Below the pieces are notes generated by a model, which saw nothing but the letters and a program-made list of their open reading frames with translations, did not search any database and had not been told where the DNA came from. From Camellia lanceoleosa (Eukaryota; Streptophyta; Magnoliopsida; Ericales; Theaceae), in contig CM045762.1 of the NCBI GenBank assembly GCA_025200525.1, positions 31,142,196 to 31,206,195 on the forward strand: 64,000 bases of DNA, written 5' to 3'. A program made the position numbers and the translations under genes. This document shows, one piece after another, positions 22,621 to 33,664 of the stretch. How positions within the stretch are numbered: the stretch's first letter is position 1; each line of letters starts with the position of its first letter.

Positions 22621-22853
22621 GATTAAACTGAGGCGTGTCACCCCGAGAAGGTTACACAGGACTGAAGTATATATTAAAGATATGCAAAATATTCTAAGTA
22701 TGGAATCAAACAAGAGCAGTAAAGAGAAGACAAAGATATAAACAGGAAAGTTGTATTAACGTTCAAAAGAAGGCATGTCGACCAAAGCTTACAAATTGTT
22801 CCAAAAAGGAGAAAAACAAAAGTACAAAATACAAAGGAAAAAAGACATCAAAA

Positions 22854-25164
22854 TTAAGACTCCTCAACAACAGTAGATGGTTGGGTTTGAAGTTCAGACG
22901 ACCGTTGGGAAGATATCTTGGCAGCCTTCTCGGCCGTAAGCTCAGCATTGCTTTCTTGAAGGGTTACATCAAGGCTCTTGTCGGCGAGAGGCACGTCGGA
23001 TGATACTTTCTCAGGAGTAGCATCTTTGGGAACCTCCTCACCCTCCTCATCTTGAGTCAAGTCCAAGACTTGCTCATTCTGAGTAGAGGACTTGGCCCCA
23101 GCAGCTTCCTTGGACTTCCTCACCAGAGCCTCCTCCTCAGACTCAGAATTGTCATTGGATTGGCTTAGAGTTGGAGGGAATGGAACAAGAAGGATGTCGG
23201 CGTTCCTGAGGGAGGAGTCCTCGGGGACCTTAAGCTTTTTAAGCAAAGTCATCCAACCAAGGACAAAACCCTTGTTGCATGCCTACTTCACTTGCTTTTC
23301 ATAGTCAGCCGTGACATTGGCTACCCCCTTACTGTAGCCCTTCTCATCGGCTGCCTTGAGCTCGGCATCCTTCGTGGCCAAGGCTTCTTGCAGTTCCTTT
23401 TGGGCCTGGGCCGTCTTTTCCTCGGCCTCTCTCTTTTTGGCCTCAAGAACCTTCTTGATGGCCTCAGCGGATTCTGCCTTTTCTTCGGCGTCATTTTGAG
23501 CTTTGATAACAGCATCGCCTTAATCCTCCAAGGTCTTCATCTTTGATTGCAAGTTTTTATTAGTCTTTTGCAGACTAACAACCTCCCTCTTCTTGTCAGC
23601 CAACTCCTTCCGATTCTCAAAGGCTTGCACTGAGAAAGAATGAGCATGCTGGATGGCCTGAAAGTGAACAGAAGTTATTAGAAAATATTATAAGTATGAA
23701 ATGAAGAGAAAGAAAGAAAAATTACCAAATAAAGAGACTTACCTGAACAGAGCACTGGAGCATCAGAGCATAGTTCTCATATTTGCTCATCTCGGCGTTT
23801 TGGTCGAGATCGTCAGGAAGGAGCAGAGCGGTACTAAAGGTGACGACAACATTAATATCGTCAGCACTATCACTAGCCTTAACTGGCTTATCCTCCAGTG
23901 TGATTTGGGGGGCCCAAGGGGAATCATGCTTTAGAGACCCCGAGGTGGTTGTAGCGGATGAGCTCGGCCTCTTTGATCGTTTAGACTCGGATGGTTGGGC
24001 CTCGACAGGCCTCTTCTCGGCGGCAGAATGAGACTTATCGCTCTCAGCCAATTTGAAGATTGGCAAGGTGTCCTCAGTGTCAACCTGAGTCACCGTTGCT
24101 TTTTGGCTGAGCCTTCTTGATCCTTTTTGTCTTCGGCTTTGGCTGGGTTGGTGCTGGTTGAGCATCAATTGAATCAGGAATATTGGCCAAAAGATCCTTA
24201 GCGACTGCTTTTTGGCGGCCCATTTGAACAGCAAAAACTATTCGGCGTCGTCGACGGCGCTGGGATATTGGAATCAGATATGGAGCCGAGGTAGACGGCT
24301 GCTCAGCTGGATCAGAGGTCGATCCTTGATCTGGCCGAGATGAGGAGGCAGCTTGAGGAGTTGAGACAGAAGGAGGTAACTGGCTTTTCTTCTTCTTCTT
24401 TGGAATGTCGGGTAGCGCCGATTTATAAGTTGTGATGAAATTGAGTACCAGAGGGGCTCTCCGTTTGTGGACTGGCATATCCAAAAGTTTTCTCAAGTCT
24501 TTGTTGGGAAAGAAAGACTGATGGAAGCGCTTTGGTGGCTGAGGAAAAGCTGCAAGAAAAACAGACATTAGAAACAAACAAAGTATTGAAGACTTTAAAA
24601 ACAGATTAGTATGAACACAGGGCTCTTACCATTGCCTTCTACAAAAATTGATCTAGGAAGAGGGTAGAGATGGAGGTCTTCGTCTGGAGCGAACTCCCAG
24701 TTCCTCGAAATAATGAAATAGTCATCCCCAGCTCCCTTGTTGGAGTCAGGGAGGTCGGCGACAATTTTGTACTCTATAGACCTCGGCTTGAGGTAGTAAA
24801 CGTAGCCCGTATCTTTCTTGAAGCCACACATGGTGTAGCAGTATTGGATATCAGATAAGGTAACCCTAGCGTTTTCTTGTTTGGCTAAGGCTATTATGCC
24901 ATTGATGACTCGGTAGGAGTTGATGGCAAGCTGCATCGGGTTCAGCTTATAATAATGAAGTATCTCATGGAAAAGGGTATTTAGTGGGAGCCGAAGTCCG
25001 CACTCGATAAAAGCTACCATAGGGAAGGGCATAGAATCAGTTGTAGGCATGATGGAATCATCCTCCCTAGCCAACCTCAGATGGACGTCGGCCGAGATGT
25101 CAAACTCACGCCTAAAGTGATCTAACTTGGTCGAGGTGTCTACCCTATGCTTCCACATACCCAT
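22854..25164 (-). pseudogene. Spliced antisense gene of element B (Transposase_28 / 'putative gypsy type transposon' family)
   Basis: Exon 1 (25164-24630) encodes a domain with MVAFIECGLRLPLNTLFHEI, YYKLNPMQLAINSYRVINGI and LSDIQYCYTMCG. This matches my memory of the plant family PF04195. Intron 1 (24550-24629) has GTAAGAG and TTTTTCTTGCAG borders and joins in frame. Exon 2 is Ser/Pro/Lys-rich and has a frame change near 24110-24230. Intron 2 (23658-23742) has GTAAGT and CACTTTCAG borders. Exon 3 (23657-22854) is a long Glu/Lys/Ala coiled coil with in-frame stops near 23520 and 23283, ending VVEES. It lies opposite gag-pol. Its function is unknown; related genes sit at this place in other Tat elements. 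Confidence 0.75.
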
Positions 25165-26191
25165 AACGTCGACTTCACTTAGAGGATTTGGATTTTAGAA
25201 TGAAGGAGTTTTTGGAGGGTTTTAGGGACCTCAACAAAAGCTTAAAGGTTAGTTGGGATGAGAATTTGTGGGAACCGTTTTAGTTCTTTTTAGAATCTAT
25301 GGGTTCTACAAACAAATCCCAAATCTAGATCTATGGAAACAAAGATTGGAGGCAAGAATATGGCAAAAACACAGAAAACAGAAACATGTAATGCGATTTA
25401 GAGTCGAGAACAGTGAAGGATCATCAAGAAAACACAAGACAGGTGTAACAGGCCAAGAACAATGGCAACAATCAACAAATGTGTGAACGGTGTGAATTCG
25501 AGACATAAATTGGGCAGAAACAAAAGCGTAAGATAAACATGCTCGAATACATGATTCGTAAATCAAATACTTGAGCAAGAACAGCAAGAGCAACAGATAA
25601 ATGAAGCGAAACTTCTTGAAAAGTAGCAAGAAACTGAAAACAAAAGGAACAATGACTTACCATAAAATATCAGGCCGGTGTTGGGATCGCCGAGGTCAGA
25701 CGACGGTTGCAAAAGTGGCAGAACGGCGAAAACTTCACCAGAGGAGAGGAATGAAAATAGTTACAGAGCTTGTAAGTCTGGAATAATGGCGTATTCAGAA
25801 GCTAGAGAGAGTTGAGAGCTTGGGGATACAAAAGTGAGAAGACGGAGAGAGAGGAATTGATTTTTGTTAAAACACAGAAACGGCGGCAAAAAGGTCATTA
25901 ATGTGCCTAGAAAAACGTATGCATCAGATGACGCACGCGAGAATGATTTGATTTGCAGGCGCGTATCTGGTACGATCTAGTAAGAGAAAAATGCGTGGCT
26001 AAAACGGTTGATTTGTTGTGTACGACAGCTCATACGCATGAAAGAGCACTTGCAAATTCTTGTTCTGTAAAAGGCATGTCGACCTGAATGACGATCTCGG
26101 CTGAGAAATTTTGAACTGACATACTAGACGGAAGTACTGATATAGGTTCAATCACCTCAAAATGCTAAGGTAATAGAACCTAGGGGGCAGT
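25165..26191 (+). other. Untranslated region before the 3' LTR of element B, with polypurine tract
   Basis: No supported frame is present. The stretch probably contains the promoter and 5' UTR of the antisense gene. It ends in CTAGGGGGCAG (about 26180-26190), the likely polypurine tract immediately before the 3' LTR. Confidence 0.6.
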
Positions 26192-26697
26192 TATGAGGAT
26201 ATATTTTCTGAGTACCAACACGTGGCCAAGGTGACGCCGAGCGTGTCGGTAGTGCAGCGTGTCCGGTCATGATCTCCGAAGATATCGGAATCCGAGATAA
26301 GCGAATAAGGCACAAGAGTCCTAGAATGAGGAAGGACTTCAGCATGGATAAGGATAACACTCTTAGGGAGTTTATCTCTATCTATGAAAGAGTCTAGGAT
26401 AAGCACTAAACTAGAGTCCATTGGAGCTAGGCTTTTATTGGGACTAAGTCTGTGTTAGCTATAAAAGAGAGGCACCCCTGATGGGTCTAAGGTACGCAAT
26501 ATATACTCAGAACAGTGAGTTTAGCACTATTGATTATCTTTGAGAGATATACTGACTTGATCGTCGAAGTGCCCCCGGGTGGACTAACCATCGCCGGAAT
26601 CTTCTCTTTCTGTTGCAGGTCAACCGGGTGCCGCCTATTCTGCCGGTGCTCTCTAGCTGGATACTAAGTTGGCAGTGTAGTCAGAAATTCACCCACA
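26192..26697 (+). repeat. 3' LTR of element B
   Basis: It aligns with 16665-17149 but starts TATGAGGATATATTTTC, so the terminal TG has mutated to TA. It carries TATAAAAG at 26460-26467. The end is placed at CCCACA (26692-26697), the reverse complement of the TGTGGG start of the other LTR. The last ~50 bp have no partner in the truncated 5' LTR, so the exact border is inferred. Confidence 0.75.
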
Positions 26698-26801
26698 CAT
26701 ATATATATAAAATGTTTAGAAATTTTAATTGAGCACCCTTATTTTATTTCTAATGATGTGGAATGGATCTTATTCTTCACTTATTGTCTTACCTCTCTCT
26801 T

Positions 26802-27125
26802 AGGGGTGTAAATTTGGCCTGGCCCAGCTCACTCGGGCCAGGGCTCAGGCCTGCCCATGTCGGGTTACGCGGGCTCCCAACAAAATTAGGGTTGGGTCGG
26901 GCTGACCCATGGGCAAAGAAATTATGTCCAGGCCCAAGAAGTATTTGGGCCTAGGAGGGCTGGGTCTTAAGCCGGTTTTGAGTGGGCCTTGAGCGGGCTG
27001 ATAGGCCAGGCCATAAGTCTGGCCCATGGGTCAAGGTTGGGCTTCAAAATGACGGCCTAGGCTCAAGGTCCTGGGTTGGATTTGGGATCGGGCCTAGCCA
27101 AACGGCGGACCATTTTTACACCCCT
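26802..27125. mobile_element. GC-rich MITE with AGGGGTGTAAA ends
   Basis: Left AGGGGTGTAAATTTGG and right ATTTTTACACCCCT form terminal inverted repeats. The 324-bp interior is unusually GC-rich, with reiterated GGGCC, GGCCTGG and GGGCT words in both orientations. The TIR sequence is typical of plant hAT-type MITEs. An exact 8-bp duplication was not found. ORFs inside it are chance frames. Confidence 0.75.
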
Positions 27126-27942
27126 GCTTTCTCTATCTCTTTCTATTCTCTCTCTTCCACCTCATTAAAGATCAAAATAGAGATAATATATTAGAAAATG
27201 TGTCACCACTCATTTTTATATTGTTCTGGTTGTGTGGTAATACTAACAAAACAATGGCCTTAAGTCCAGGCTTCTTAAATTAAGTTTAACTTTTATAGTA
27301 TTAGTAGTTTAAGAAAAAAGTAAATTACATTGATTTTTTTTTTTTTTTTTTAAGATTTATATAAAATATAGTAGGTTCTACTAGTTTACTATAATGACAT
27401 TGAGATCCTTTAAGATTTTAATTTATATAATACTTAACTTATTTTTTTATTAGTAATTCATTAGTTATATAGATAAAAAAAAAAAAATTACCATCTCTTT
27501 TATACTGAAATGTTTATTTTATCTTGTTTAGTTTTGTGTTTTTGCATTATTTACATTAGTTTTGATCTTTTTTTTGGGTGAGTATTAGTTTTGATCTTTT
27601 TAAATTTACGAAAAGGGATATCAGTGTAATTATACTAAAATTACGAAATTGAGAGAGAGAGGGGTTTGGAGCTGTGAGTAGGGACGGAACCAAGATTTTG
27701 TTATTGTAGGGACGAAAAGACATATATAAATTATATATACACATAAAAATTTAAATATCATAAAAATAATTTTTGGTAGAAAATAAAAAGAGAATGCAAT
27801 ATGAGAAAAAAATAAGATATATATCTTTTATACTAAAAGGCTATTTTATTTATAATATATATATATATATATATATAAGTATTATGACAAATATAATTTT
27901 TCACAAAAACAGGGACCTAGCCCTCCATAATCTTCTATTAAG
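27126..27942. other. AT-rich spacer with element fragments
   Basis: It holds T runs (near 27340), an (AT)n microsatellite at about 27856-27878, and the phrase AGGGACGGAACCAAG near 27683 with GGGACCTAGCCCTCC near 27912, typical debris of common plant repeats. No gene is supported. Confidence 0.5.
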
Positions 27943-28171
27943 GTCTCGTTTGGTAAGTAGCTGTTTTAGTTTAAAAGTCAAAAAGTTACTAAAAAAACTA
28001 AAAAGCTAACAACTTATACAAAAAGTCAAAGATTCTTTTTTCTCTCTACTTTTTGCATATCTTTTCATAAAAAGTCAAAAAGTCACTCCAAACATACTAA
28101 TTTTTTTTTACTTTATATTTTAGCTAAAAAATTAAAAAATTACTAAAATAACTTATTCCCAAACGAGTTGT
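27943..28171. mobile_element. MITE-like element with CTCGTTTGG ends and 15-bp flanking direct repeats
   Basis: Ends CTCGTTTGGTAAG and CTTATTCCCAAACGAG are inverted repeats. The interior contains AAAAAGTCAAAAAGT words. The same 15 bases, TAATCTTCTATTAAG, flank it at 27928-27942 and 28172-28186. Fifteen bases is longer than hAT or Mutator duplications, so the class is uncertain. Confidence 0.6.
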
Positions 28172-29229
28172 TAATCTTCTATTAAGCATAGTGCGCGAGG
28201 GGGTTGGAGTTGTGCATAATGCGAGCGAGGTTCATTTCTGTAGGGGCTGGTGTGGGCTTGAAATTATGAATTTTACTTGAGGCGGATTTCAAGACTTGCA
28301 ACAATGGGCCAAAAAATCACAGGTGACCCCCCCAAAAAAAAAAATAGAGCTCATTTTCTTAAGCTACATGTTAACAAAATTTATAAATAAAAAAAAAATT
28401 TGGTAAATATAATATACGAAAACAAGTGGCAATTAACCAACAAGATTAAATAATAATAATAAAAAGTATTTAAAGTAAGATTTTAACACTAATATATATA
28501 TTTATTTAAGATAATGTATTTTTGTTGTCTATTTTAGAGTTGATCTAATAAAAGTTCATAATAATAGGGTCTATTTTCCAAAATGAAATTGAGTTAAAAT
28601 CAAATATTTTTATAAATAATTTCATTTAGTTGAGACTAGTTTTGTGAAATTTAACTTATGGGAAAAAATTTAATTTTGCCATCACTTTAATTAAGAGTGA
28701 AAATTTTGACATGACATGTTAATAAGACACAAACTAAATATGGACAAAAAATAACATGATATGATCACACGAAAAAATAAACATATTGAATTAGCGTTGA
28801 GGTAAAATTCTAATCAAACTTGAAATGAAACAACATGAAAATGACCAACAAGATATGATACACATTCCTATTCTTAGCCCTTCCAACACCACCCATTGTT
28901 CATCACCACCACATTCAACCACCCAACCAAGGATAGAGCCAAAAAAATATGTTTATAGGAGTTAAAATGAGTGTAAAAAAGACAGTTCTCAGCACAAGGT
29001 TTTTAACATTACGTGATTTGGAAGTGTCAAATGTGGACAACTTTATCTCGTATTGAAAGACTGTTTTTGTGATTCGAACTATAGACACCTAAAATCAAAT
29101 CAATACAATTTATGATTTTGCATAATATAATTGGGGATCATTCCCTATTCATTGCAAGATAGCTTTTGAAATAAATGAGTAATTAAAGTTGTTTTCAAAA
29201 AATTAGAGTGATCATTCCATATATATTGA
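28172..29229. other. AT-rich spacer, no gene recognised
   Basis: Mostly A and T runs, with a C/A-rich patch near 28875-28930. No supported open frame or terminal repeats. Confidence 0.5.
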
Positions 29230-29718
29230 GCTTGTTTGGGATGTGAGTTGGCTTTTTGGCTTTATAACTTTTTGACTATTTTAGTCTGGAGTTAAAAAGC
29301 TTTATTTGGGATAGACTTTTTGACTTTTTTGACTTTTGTAAGAGAAAAAACAAAATGATTATGGATTAGATGTAATATTTTGTCTTATTTGGCTAAAATA
29401 GTCTATTTTGTCTTATATGACTATTTTAGGCCAAGTTTGGGGTATGTAAAAAAAGTCAAAAAGTCAAAAAGTTACTCAAAAAGTTAAAAAGTTAACACTA
29501 TTCACTAAAAGTCAACAATTACGGCTGTACAACTCCCAATCTTAATTTTCCTCTACAAACCAATTTTTACAATTTTTTATTACATATTTTTTCATGAAAA
29601 ATAAAAAAGTTAACCCAAACATCCATATTTTTTCCTCAACTTTTTAGTCCAAAAAGACAAAAAGTACACTTATTTAGGACACCTCAAACAACCCCGAAAT
29701 GTTCTTCCCAAACAAGCT
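29230..29718. mobile_element. MITE-like element with GCTTGTTTGGGA ends
   Basis: Left GCTTGTTTGGGATG and right TTCCCAAACAAGC are inverted repeats. Inside, a second pair (CCAAGTTTGGGGTA near 29433 and CAAACAACCCC near 29686) suggests one element nested in, or fused to, another. AAAAAGTCAAAAAGT words are shared with the element at 27943-28171. No coding. Confidence 0.5.
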
Positions 29719-30856
29719 TGTTGTAAAAATACTACTGAAATAGAGGTGAATAAAAGAAATTTTGAAAACTTGGGGGGGCAACTTTATGTACATATCAAAA
29801 TATTCTTAGAATTGATGGGTAATAATATAATTTTGAAGAATTTTGGGGGGTCATGACCACCCAATAGGCCATGGCGCGGCTTCGTCCTTACACCCAACCT
29901 CCCACCAACGCTGTCCTTCGACCACCACCTTTCAAGGCCAACGACTATCTTTGGCTCTATATCAACTATGTTCAATCACCACCTCTCTTAACCAGCAATC
30001 GCCTTTGACTATCATTTTTGAGAGCAATCTCATGCCTCCAAGCCACACAACAAACAGTAACCCATTGTAGTAGTATCACTTGATCACAGCACAACAAGAC
30101 TCAAGGCCCAACATCATACAACATATCCAATTAAGACAAAACATTAAGTAGAACAGCAAAAGGTTAATTTTAATTTCAAATCAAGAACACATAAAAATAA
30201 ATAAATGGGCTCAATTTTACCACTTGTGATTTGACTCATTTGTAGGTTACCTCTATATTTTAATAATAGGCAACAAGCTTTAATTGTTCAATTTCATTAA
30301 AAATTATTCAAACTAACAAAAAGTGATTAACACATTTGTTCTAACACAGTTGAAATCAAAATTCAAAATAGAAAGACGGGAATGACACTTCTTCATATTA
30401 TTATTTTATTTTATTTTTTTTATCGTAAATCCTCACTAAAGCCAATTATACACATTATGGTAAACATAATTATACTCATAATAAAATCAAATTAATTATA
30501 CACATTATTATACACATAACATAATATCTATTTAGTAATTTATATTTTTCGGTTAATTATACACATGATAAAAAGTAAATTACAAATTAGTTAATATTAT
30601 TTGGCATGCACTATATAAGTGTACTTATTTAGATGTGTGCATTTATTTGGGTCACACTACCTCTCTATTTTTCTGTATGTCTTTTCATAAAAAGTCAAAA
30701 AATATATTTATTTGGATCATCTCAAATATCTCATTAATTTAAGTTCAATTTAATTAATTTTTGATTAAGTATAAAATTACATAAACATTTAGCAAAGAAA
30801 GAATATTAACATATGAGAGAGAGTGGATAAGAATAGGAAGATACAGGGAGCCAATT
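29719..30856. other. Spacer with repeat debris, no gene
   Basis: GGGGGGTCATGACCACCCAATAGG near 29846 is mirror-like repeat debris, possibly the same family as 27683-27930 in opposite orientation. The short frame at 29843-30070 has no recognisable protein. The remainder is AT-rich. Confidence 0.45.
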
Positions 30857-31150
30857 TAGTCATATAGTATTTATCGTTAGCGATGTTAATATTACATTTT
30901 AGTCCAAAAGTCGAGTGAAACTATTTACCTATTATTAAAATACATGGCGAAATAAATTTGGCTCAAACCATAATAGCTAAATGGAACAAAGATGTGGTTA
31001 ATCACTTAAGAATAAAAAAATCCATTGACATGCCGCCTATAATTACACAAATGATAAATGTAAATTTTTATATAAAAATTAGAGTGAGTTATATTAACGG
31101 TCCATGTAATTTGAGATTTATATTATTTTGGTTTTTAATTTTTTAATTAT
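30857..31150 (+). repeat. Dispersed repeat R1, copy 2 (uninterrupted)
   Basis: It aligns with 9398-9700. It serves as the empty-site reference showing where element A inserted. Confidence 0.8.
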
Positions 31151-32056
31151 AATAGATTTAATTTTAAATTTTGAATCTCATTCCAAAAAAAGATAATTGA
31201 GGACATTATTGCCCCATTTCAAGAGTAAAATTGTTAATTTGATAAAATATAAATTAGTTTGACAAAAATAACTATCAAAAATTTATTTTTAAATTTTAAA
31301 AAATTATTTCTATTCACCAAATATAAAATTATATAAAAATAATAAATCTCGTACATTTTTATTTATTTTTTATTTTTTATCAAATCAATTTTTAGTATGT
31401 GTTTAAATAATGATCATGTAATGAGTGGTTATTTTTGTTGATATTTTTTGATGGTTATCATGTAATATGGTTATTAGGTTTTTAATGTATAATAAATATA
31501 TGTAATATATAAAATATTTTTAGTTTTGAATTTTTGATTCAGTGGAATGGTTTAATAATGACATTAAAATTGTTGTCATGTTTGACTTTTGAAAAAATAA
31601 AAACTAATTTAACGAAAATAACAATCAAAAAAATTATTCAAAAAAAAATTATTCTACCCTCCCAAAAAATAAAATTATATAAAAATGAGATGTTTTTAAT
31701 TTTTTTTTCACCAATTTAATTTTTAGTTTCTTAGAAAAATTTTCTGAAAATAAATTCTGAAAACCAAATTAAATAGAATTTTATAACAAAAAAGGTTCTA
31801 AGATTATTCATTAAAAAAAAATGCCATTATATTTCAAACAACCTATAAGTTAATCAATACAAAATAAGTTGTATGACGCTTTGCCTTTCAAAGGGAACAA
31901 CAATGCCTTCAATTGTCCTTGTTTAGAACGAGATTCAAATTCAGGATTAAATGTATCATAATTGAAAGGTCAGGAACCAAAGTGACACAACTCTCAGACT
32001 GTAGGGACTATTAATTTAATTTGTCCTAAAAATTATAATGAAATAACATTTTTTAA
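31151..32056. other. AT-rich spacer
   Basis: No gene, terminal repeat or structured RNA recognised. A few balanced stretches (31860-32000) do not form a long frame. Confidence 0.5.
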
Positions 32057-32401
32057 GGGTAAATTACAAATGCACATCCTGAGATTTGCTTAAAGTATAG
32101 ATTGGCCTCTATAATTTCGAAAATTACAAATACTCCATTGTTAAAATTTTTACTTAACAGAAGCAACTAAAAAAATGAAATTCATAATTGCTCTCCTATA
32201 AAATAATAAAATTACCTAAATTATTAATTGAAACATATTTATAACATTATTAAAAAAAAGTTAATTAATTTGATGATTTATTAATAAAATGGGCGATTTG
32301 TTATAAAATTAGAAATCTCAATGGATGGAATGTAATTTTTCGAACTATAGGGGAGTGATTCGTATTATAATCAAACCTTAGGGGTGTATTTGTAATTTAT
32401 C
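32057..32401 (+). mobile_element. TAAATTA-family MITE, copy 1
   Basis: Starts GGTAAATTACAAATGCACA and ends GGTGTATTTGTAATTTATC, inverted repeats of about 15 bp. The interior has no coding capacity and contains a central TTTATTAATAAAATG. The family recurs at 32411-32762 and, truncated, at 14028 and 16480. Confidence 0.7.
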
Positions 32402-32410
32402 TTTTTTTAA

Positions 32411-32762
32411 ATGATAAATTATAAATATACGCATGAGATTTTACTTAAAATAGGGATTACTCCATGTAATTCAGAAAATTATAAATATTCCATAGTCAAA
32501 AAAATTTATTTAAAAGAATTAACAGAAAAAATAAAATTTGTAACTGCTCCTCTATACAACAATAAAATAATATAAATAATTAACTGAAATATATTTTTGA
32601 TATTATTAAAAATTGTTAATTAACTTAATAATTTATTAATAAAATGAGTTATTTATTATGAAAATAGAAATTTGAAAGAGTAAAATATAATTTTTAAAAT
32701 TACGAAGAATAACTCATCTTTTAAATAAATTTTAGGGGAGGAAATGTAGTTATAATTTACCA
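32411..32762 (+). mobile_element. TAAATTA-family MITE, copy 2, in tandem with copy 1
   Basis: It begins 10 bp after copy 1 in the same orientation (GATAAATTATAAATATACGC) and ends GTAGTTATAATTTACC. The copies are clearly diverged, so this is either two independent insertions or an old tandem duplication. Confidence 0.65.
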
Positions 32763-32918
32763 TTTTTTAGAAGATGATTCATTGCAATGGGGTCCATCTA
32801 AGGCATCTTATCTCCTATAATTAGCCAAACTTCCATTCAAGTTTCCATTGATTTCCCAAAACCAAAATAGAACCCCCAATCATTGTACTCATTTTCCATC
32901 CATGATTGCATGTTCCTC

Positions 32919-32928
32919 CTATATACTA
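32919..32928 (+). promoter_or_regulatory. Likely TATA box of the 103-residue gene
   Basis: CTATATACTA lies about 50-60 bp upstream of the chosen ATG and just before the CT-rich leader. It favours the ATG at 32978 over the in-frame ATG at 32906, which lies upstream of the box. Confidence 0.4.
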
Positions 32929-32940
32929 TTTATCAAGAAG

Positions 32941-32976
<36 letters not shown>
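32941..32976 (+). repeat. (CT)n microsatellite in the 5' leader
   Basis: About 17 CT units run directly up to the start codon. CT-rich leaders are common in plant transcripts, and the repeat is likely to vary between individuals. Confidence 0.9.
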
Positions 32977-32977
<1 letters not shown>

Positions 32978-32979
<2 letters not shown>

Positions 32980-33664
32980 GACCATGTCTGAAAACTCATC
33001 ACCAACATCACTATCAGAGACTCCATTCCCAACCAGTCCAAATGTTCAGTTAGTTTCAAAATCCTTGTCCGACAGGCTTCTAGGCAAATACTTTGATGCT
33101 TCGGAGTTCGACTTCGATTACCAACAGAGTGGTCTATGGTCTCCTCCGGTTCCCCGGAAAGTGTTCTTGGACTCCCCCGGCAACATTTGCTCTGACGATG
33201 ACATGCTTGCCAAACTCAACAATTTGAAGAAGAAAGTTCACTGGTTTACATGCCACACTTCTTGTTTCAATGTAAGAACTTGTTCCTATTCTCTATAAAT
33301 TTATCAAAAAATAAATAAATAAATAAATAAATAATAATAATAATTACTCAGAATTTAAAATCTAAAGATATGATTCATTCTTATTGTGTAATTTCAATTA
33401 TGGGTAGTTTTGGGGATATCTTTTTGTATTAGATAGCATTTTGAATCTGTATAATCTCATTCTATATACACAGATATGCATAGTATGTTTTAAATTTGAT
33501 TTTTGGTGCTTTCAAGCTTGATATTTTTGGGTTAGATAGCATTTTGAATCTGTATAATCTCACTCTATATACACAGGTATGCATAGTATGTTTTGAATTT
33601 GATTTTTGGTGCTTTTAAGCTTGATATGCTTTTTGTCTCTTTGCAGCCCTTTTGGTGCTATTGA
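32978..33664 (+). CDS. Small two-exon gene of unknown function, 103 residues
   Basis: Exon 1 is 32978-33271 (98 codons). Intron 33272-33646 has GT..AG borders (AATGTAAG and CTCTTTGCAG). Exon 2 is only 33647-33664: five codons (PFWCY) plus TGA. The protein starts [14 protein letters not shown], is Ser/Pro-rich at first, then has [37 protein letters not shown] and a short basic Lys patch, ending CFNPFWCY with a Cys/aromatic tail. No signal peptide or membrane segment is visible. I believe short plant proteins with the SDRLL..FD.SEFDFDY..SGLWSPP pattern exist, but cannot name a function. It is the only intact-looking host gene in the window. An upstream in-frame ATG at 32906 would add a low-complexity SLSL tract and is rejected. 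Confidence 0.75.
33431..33630 (+). repeat. About 100-bp tandem duplication inside the intron of the small gene
   Basis: AGATAGCATTTTGAATCTGT through AGCTTGATAT occurs twice (from 33431 and from about 33533) with few differences. It occupies most of the intron's 3' half and ends near the acceptor. Each unit contains ACACAG followed by (A/G)TATGC, which could act as a weak alternative splice site. Confidence 0.85.

Larger units (their letters stand above)
16665..26697 (+). mobile_element. Element B: Tat-lineage Ty3/gypsy retrotransposon with both LTRs, decayed
   Basis: Two similar LTRs flank gag, protease, RT, RNase H, archaeal-type RNase H and integrase on the plus strand. A tandem array and a spliced antisense gene lie between integrase and the 3' LTR. 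This layout resembles Grande/Retand-type Tat elements, which carry extra genes downstream of pol. The 5' LTR joins gag directly, so the primer-binding site and gag start have been deleted. Stops and frameshifts run throughout. The flanks (ATTAT on the left, CATAT on the right) do not give a perfect target duplication. Confidence 0.9.

Noticed and set aside
32906..32977. Upstream in-frame ATG as the start of the 103-residue gene
   Set aside because: It precedes the likely TATA box and would translate the CT microsatellite as an SLSLSL tract.
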